A stretch of DNA of 64,000 nt from Gyromitra esculenta (Eukaryota; Ascomycota; Pezizomycetes; Pezizales; Discinaceae): positions 1,116,001 through 1,180,000 of the forward strand of contig JBCAML010000021.1 in the NCBI GenBank assembly GCA_038503075.1, written 5' to 3'. Numbering within the stretch: position 1 is the first letter of the stretch; every line of letters begins with the position of its first letter. Shown piece by piece: positions 59,098-64,000 of this stretch. The translations under genes and the position numbers were made by a program. The notes beneath the pieces are model-generated. The model had not been told where the DNA came from. It saw nothing but the letters and a program-made list of their open reading frames with translations, and did not search any database.

Positions 59098-59248
59098 GGG
59101 AGTCGAACCTCCAACCCGACCAAAAAAACTAGAGCGCTTTACGCCAACCATTATTTCAAGTTGACCGCGTGTACACGAAATCTTCACTCGTACTTTCCAG
59201 TAGGCTATTCTTTCACGCGTTATACCCCTCCCTGTTTTTTGCAAAACT
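59098..59248 (-). repeat. tRNA-like dispersed repeat, copy D
   Basis: The most diverged copy. Minus-strand order as in the others: GCAAAAAAC leader words, CAACTT..GGTTGG hairpin (weakened), A-box-like TGGCGTAAAGCG, T7, B box GGTTCGACTCCC (59098-59109). The T-stem is imperfect. A T5 terminator follows (AAAAA on plus, 59084-59088). Confidence 0.65.
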
Positions 59249-59826
59249 TATACCCCACCCCACGGAAATAGATAGAATGAACCAACAACAGCCAGCACAC
59301 AGCACGTCAGCAAACAACTTCGTCCATCAGGTGGTATTTCCGGATGACTTGGTCACCCACTTATTACAGTTGATAATACCCTATTCACCCATGACGTTTA
59401 TATCTCGATATGAAACTTCATATATCATCACTCGTCTTCAGACTCCATCTCTGCCGAAAAGAATATGCTTTGTATTAAGTACATCTTCCTTGAAAACCAC
59501 TTCTCTCTAGAGCGAGAAGTATATTCCAAAGGGCGTATCTAGAGTTATGCATAGGTTGATGCCCCGACGTCACACGATGAAGATAAGTTGACTAACACGA
59601 AGCACCGATGTCTGTTTAGACCCACTTGTTTAAAGTTCTAGTTGCACGATATCTTGTTGATTCTCCTCTATTACGTGTAGGATTACAGAGATCCGTAAGC
59701 CTCTGGGAAATTCGGTTTATTGCATTGTTTTTCGCTCTAGAACATTCCCCTTGCAATTCGTGGCTTCCGTCCTTCCTTAAAATTGGATTACTGTTTTGGA
59801 TCATAGAATTCTACACACATATTAGT
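59249..59826. other. No gene seen
   Basis: Promoter and leader of the amidoligase gene. The coding frame stays open back to about 59626 but without an earlier ATG. Confidence 0.35.
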
Positions 59827-61751
59827 ATGGGTCACGAACCTCACAATCTAAGAACTAAACGCAGTTTGTGCACCATCACGTCACATGTCAGGTTCGTAAA
59901 ACGCAATCGATATATGTTCTCCTGCAGCACTTTCACGTCGTCTTCCTCCTTCACCTTTATTACTGCTCCATCCTCTCCACCAGAATCAGTGTTTCAGAGT
60001 ACTCCTAACCTGTTCGAAGCAATACTGACAAACATAGGCGATCCTTATCACCCTTGGCGTGCGAAAGAAGAATCAAGCCCTGTGGACTCTGCAGTTGAAA
60101 CCAACCTCATGTCAGCCACTTCATCGTCTTCAGATACGACAACATCTCTAGATCAAAATACTTTCTATGAAACTTACGGTTCACAGTATGCAGATGACTG
60201 GCCGGACGATGCAATAACAGACCCAGGATTTGGTGATATAAGCCGGAAACTACAGGAAGAGGACTGTAGCATACAAATACTGCTTCCAGCAATGAGTGTA
60301 GCTTCGGCCGTGCCTAATGATCATAATCCGACACTCGAAAAAGCCAAAGGGGCTGTTACACAGGATGATCAATCTTCACTGGAAAACCCAACTCTAAAAC
60401 CAACCACGAGTCATATCTCATTACCTACCGACACAAATGATTATAACAGCTCTGACGCGTGGGCGATTGTGGATGAACCTGAATACCCTCCAAAGCGAGG
60501 TAAGTCTTCAAGGGACACTGAATCCCACAGAACATATAGAAACGAACAAATTCTGACCTGTCGAGTGCTAACGACTCAGTTCGAGATAAGTGGCCTACAT
60601 TGGCAGAGAGGCTTGCTTCAACCAATGCCGCAATAGCCAATATGTCAGCATCGATCCAGCACATCTCCGATCCGTATTGTGCCCCTATTTTGGAAAAAGA
60701 CATCACGGTAGGCGTCGAATTGGAGGTTATCATAACTGATTTATTGCCTGAGACCATTCTACAACTCTGGGGGCGTGTGGCACAAACTCTAGCACCTCTA
60801 TCCCGCAAACTAAACACAGCCGTACTCGTCGCTAGTTCAAATCTTGCAACCCAGGAAAGACATAAATACATTCAAGTTCATGGCGATCTGAGTATACGTA
60901 CCGATGAGGATAATGATGTACGCGTAGGATCTCGGGATTGGCATACCACGAATCACCCCTCGGCGAAAGGTATCGAAATTGCCACACCGATACTAAAGAG
61001 CAACGAATGGAGATGGGCTATTCCTGAAATGGCTCAGATTATTCACGATTCTTTCAAGGTTGCGTTTAATGGTACTACGGGCTTACATGTCCATATCGGT
61101 ATTGGTCGAGATTATCGACTACAGGACCTGCGGCGTATCGCAAAGGCTATCGTGATTTTTGAAGAGCAGATGGATAAGTACCATCCCGAGTGTCGCAATC
61201 CTACTCTACCGGAAATGAATAGCCACATTCTCGCATGCCGAAGTAGTCTATTGCTCAAGGGCCTCAGCAATATCGAGATGATGCGAAAGCTGGATACTGC
61301 TGGAGATATCGATTTCTTACTCGCCATTCTCCAGTCAGTATCAGTTCTTGACCTCTACTGTCCTACCCCATATCACCGAGGTTATCGATACAACCTTACG
61401 AGCGTAAACAATTATAACACGGTTGAGTTCCGGCAGGCAATAGGGACGGTAGATGGAAATAAGATAATCGACTGGGTAAGCAGAGTTATCAAATTCGTGA
61501 CAACCGCCATGGCCACTCCCGACGAAGTTTTCAATGATTGGGGTGTACACGGAGTATTGAGCCCTGCTATATATTGTCGATTCGGGGTGCCGCCGCCACT
61601 ATACGGTAATATACACAGGCTAAAATATCGAAATCGGTTTCCAAAACAACGAGATACGGACAGGAAACGAGGGTTTTGGATAAGGAGGAAATGTGTTTTA
61701 GCCGGTGGAGAGATGAGTAAGAGTGGTAAATTTAGGTTCACTATAGGGTGA
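59827..61751 (+). CDS. Amidoligase-family enzyme with long N-terminal extension, 614 aa
   Basis: Exon 1 is 59827-60499 and exon 2 is 60580-61751. The 80-nt intron has GTAAGT, a GTGCTAAC branch site and ACTCAG; phase 1+2. It joins two frames that otherwise look separate. The Amidoligase_2 (COOH-NH2 ligase) family is related to glutamine synthetase and is predicted to form amide bonds with ATP. Family landmarks: G-V-E-L-E at 269-273, a G-D-L-S-I-R-T-D strand (D327), G-I-E-I-A-T-P (E357), T-G-L-H-V-H-I-G (H394, H396) and N-T-V-E-F-R (E507, R509). The first 225 residues are Ser/Thr/Asp-rich, likely disordered, and not part of the fold. The start is uncertain; a Met at residue 29 region or a small extra intron there is possible. 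Substrate unknown. Confidence 0.88.
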
Positions 61752-62248
61752 AGGGGATAGAATTACTGTTTCTTGTTTATGAATGGGCAACATGGGCATT
61801 ATAGAGTTGAAGTTACAGAGTTTCCAAGTGAAGCTGCTGGTTTTAATTGGCCTCATGGTTGATCACTCGGGTATTGATAGGACAGGCTTTGGACGAGTTG
61901 CAGCGTAACGTAGAACCTCATTGTCAAAGTAAAAAATTAAGAACAGATAGCTAAAACTCAGACTTTGATGCCATGTGCTGTGCTCTGAGGATAGTGTATA
62001 GTCGCTCACTACTCTTATCACTATACTTTTCGTGAAGTTGGTGGAGTTTCGAGGGGGGGGTGATGAGGGCTGTGGTTCACGCACAGTTTTATTTTTCGCC
62101 TAATGATGACAAAACTATCAAAAGCCAAATATGAATTACGTCAACCTTGCTCTCTTCTTTGCGGCTCGCTTTAGGGTGGGTACGTGAAGAAGGAGTCTAT
62201 GGTTGATGATGATCACAAAAAATTGAGAGCTATAAAAATTGATCTGAA
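61752..62248. other. No gene seen
   Basis: 3' flank of the amidoligase gene and spacer, with a G8 run near 62051. Confidence 0.4.
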
Positions 62249-62301
62249 GGCACTTTCCTTGACAGATAGATAGATATATCATTCTCGCGGCACTTTCCTT
62301 G
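62249..62301 (-). mobile_element. 27-bp tail-only retroposon insertion
   Basis: ggcactttccttg (13 bp) at 62249-62261 is repeated at 62289-62301. The 27 bp between (62262-62288) read on the minus strand GCGAGAATGATAT then CTAT units. This matches the last bases and tail of the retroposon family (GCGTAAATGAAAC plus CTAT). Confidence 0.65.
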
Positions 62302-63009
62302 GTTTCGTTTGCACTATTTCTTAGTTCTAGCTTAGCAGTCAATATTACTGGATCTCGGCTTGCGTCCATCATATTACATTTGTTGGTACAGTGTGGTATT
62401 CGGTCTGAATAACACCCTCACTATTCTTAACGGCCTTACACAATGTCCTTTCTTCCTACATAGGGCAAGGGTTAGGTTTACCACCCAGCAAAATACAAAT
62501 TTCAATATCGCTTCGAATTTGTATCTTTTTAAACCTAGCTATCCCTAATCAAGAATCTCGCAACATAGTTAAACCAAAACTAAATCCCCCATTCACTCCG
62601 TCTCTCTTGTCACTTCACTTTCTACTTCTACACGTTGTAGTTTGAGCATTCTTGAAACCGCCAACACGCCTCACAAAACCCACCAGCACCCTTCGATCAG
62701 TACACTCATTTTGATCAACAGTAACAACATAAAACAGGGCCGAAAATCGCGAGGACATAACCAACCCAAACCGAAATTACTCCTCACCTCCTACTCTGTA
62801 AATGGATAAATGAATAGCCTCTTCATTCACGAAACGAATATGTTTCAGGAGGATATTCCTTTTGCTCTTTCGATGAAGTATGGATCAAAGAACAGAAATC
62901 GAAGAAACATGGGAGGCTACTGATGCGGAGGTAGAGTAGATAGAGTATACCATGCTAGCTAGACTCGGGATTACGGCGCTGCGGCGACAAAAGGGCAAAA
63001 TGCCTGCAT
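62302..63009. other. No gene seen
   Basis: Spacer. The 62-codon frame at 62360-62548 is unsupported. Confidence 0.4.
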
Positions 63010-63020
63010 GCGGTGACTGT

Positions 63021-63059
<39 letters not shown>

Positions 63060-63111
63060 ATTTCATTTACGCATCCAACCCTTGGGTTATGGCGATTGCG
63101 GTGACTGTTAG
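63010..63111 (-). mobile_element. 74-bp retroposon 3'-end insertion with CTA tail
   Basis: gcggtgactgttag (14 bp) at 63010-63023 is repeated at 63098-63111. The insert (63024-63097) holds only the last ~37 bp of the element (CGCCATAACCC..GGTTGGATGCG) and a tail of about 12 CTA units. It is an extreme 5' truncation of the family at 6.1 kb. Confidence 0.85.
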
Positions 63112-64000
63112 CTCGAGGGAAGATTATTTAAATTTGAACAACATGGCCGGTTAAGTGCGGAATTGCGATTGTGGGTTCTGGCTAGCTGGAGATACTTGAT
63201 AGGTATTCCTGAGTTTTTAGGGTTTTTATAAGGGCATGTTGTTATCTAGCTGGGCTGTTTTTAAATATTGGGGGTGAGGTATCTGGGGGGGTAAGGTCAC
63301 GGGTATATCTAGAATCTGTTTTAAAGGTGCAATGCATTTTGTGCCATATTTGCATCTTACATATGGTTAGATTTAACTAGACGTGCCTACTGTTGGGTCT
63401 ACTGGTCATCGATGCGGTGATTGCCAGGATGTCAACTAGGGAGCGTATACGCTATATCTAAAGTGAAAGATAAGAACTGGTCCTCAGTAATTTTAATATG
63501 CATATATCGTAAGAGTTTGTAGTAATACATGTAGTTCCTTCGATCTTTCGGTGTTGTGATATTGGGGCACATAGAGAGGAATAGAAGCCTCGATTGCTTT
63601 GCTCGATTGCTTGTTTGTTGGAGGTGAGCATACAGCCTTTATCTAAATAGCGCTCTCTCGGGTGCCCAAATGCCCGTGTGCTCGGGTACTTGTTTCTCGA
63701 TTATTTCCGACTCTGAAGCCACGCCGCGTATTAGGAAGCTTCTCCAACATTCGGTACAAGTGGTTTCTGCGAGTGATAAGATATGATGTCTTGGCAGCAG
63801 CATATGTTCCTGGGAATAGGTTTGGTATTTACGGAGAATAGCATTCATTTAACACGACAAGCACTAGAAAATCAACAATAGAGAAGCTTAAGGGGCTAAC
63901 CAAATCACTTGAAAGCGATGCGTGGGGTCTCGGCGGGGTAGCTAGGTCAAATTGGTAAGTCGCAATGGTGTTGGGTTTCAACTTTGTAGCAATTCGGACT
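63112..64000. other. No gene seen
   Basis: AT-rich spacer to the window end. The 69-codon minus frame at 63639-63848 has no supporting feature. Confidence 0.4.

Noticed and set aside
1..64000. CRISPR array, operons, rRNA operon or a biosynthetic gene cluster
   Set aside because: No evenly spaced direct repeats with unique spacers, no rRNA sequence that I recognise, and no backbone synthase genes; the genes are separate eukaryotic units.

Overview
The window reads as nuclear DNA of a filamentous ascomycete (Pezizomycotina; a Leotiomycete is my guess, not shown). The evidence is short introns (47-198 nt, most 50-80) with GT..AG ends and CTAAC-type branch sites, long AT-rich spacers, and a gene content of F-box, kelch, GtaA-type glutaminase, amidoligase and GPI-anchored or secreted proteins, mixed with Ser/Pro-rich proteins that I do not recognise. 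Gene models were built by joining open frames at splice sites that keep phase.

Layout. 1-3.3 kb: an 871-aa repeat-bearing protein (-). 3.3-12.5 kb: gene-poor, with a 1.65-kb retroposon (6117-7767), a 134-bp tandem duplication and a tRNA-like repeat. 12.5-19.9 kb: two small (-) genes, then a nest of retroposon copies and LTR-like DNA. 20-31.9 kb: four hypothetical or secreted-protein genes, a tRNA-like gene with a probable intron, and a divergent GC-rich, intronless TFIIB. 32-37.5 kb: paired hairpin mini-inserts, two tRNA-like repeats, a 443-aa protein and a cysteine-rich protein. 38-44.9 kb: a 665-aa coiled-coil protein with a GC-AG intron, an F-box protein and a secreted protein. 46.7-49.2 kb: a secreted GtaA-type glutaminase. 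51-55 kb: a possible 59-aa protein, a hairpin doublet, and a 719-aa protein with an AT-hook-like motif. 56.1-61.8 kb: kelch, a nuclear-type hypothetical protein, and an amidoligase. 62-63.1 kb: two minute retroposon-end insertions.

The genes do not form an obvious metabolic cluster. The most coherent unusual system is a LINE-like retroposon family. It encodes only a Lys/Glu-rich predicted coiled-coil protein (about 297 codons, no reverse transcriptase). Five insertions in the window, from 1.65 kb down to 27 bp, each end in a CTAT, CTA or AT-rich tail and are flanked by 9-19 bp target-site duplications. Removing three other insertions at their duplications restores the element's reading frame. 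A second dispersed family has four copies, each ending in a tRNA-like T-arm/B-box. Three of the four have an oligo-T run just downstream.
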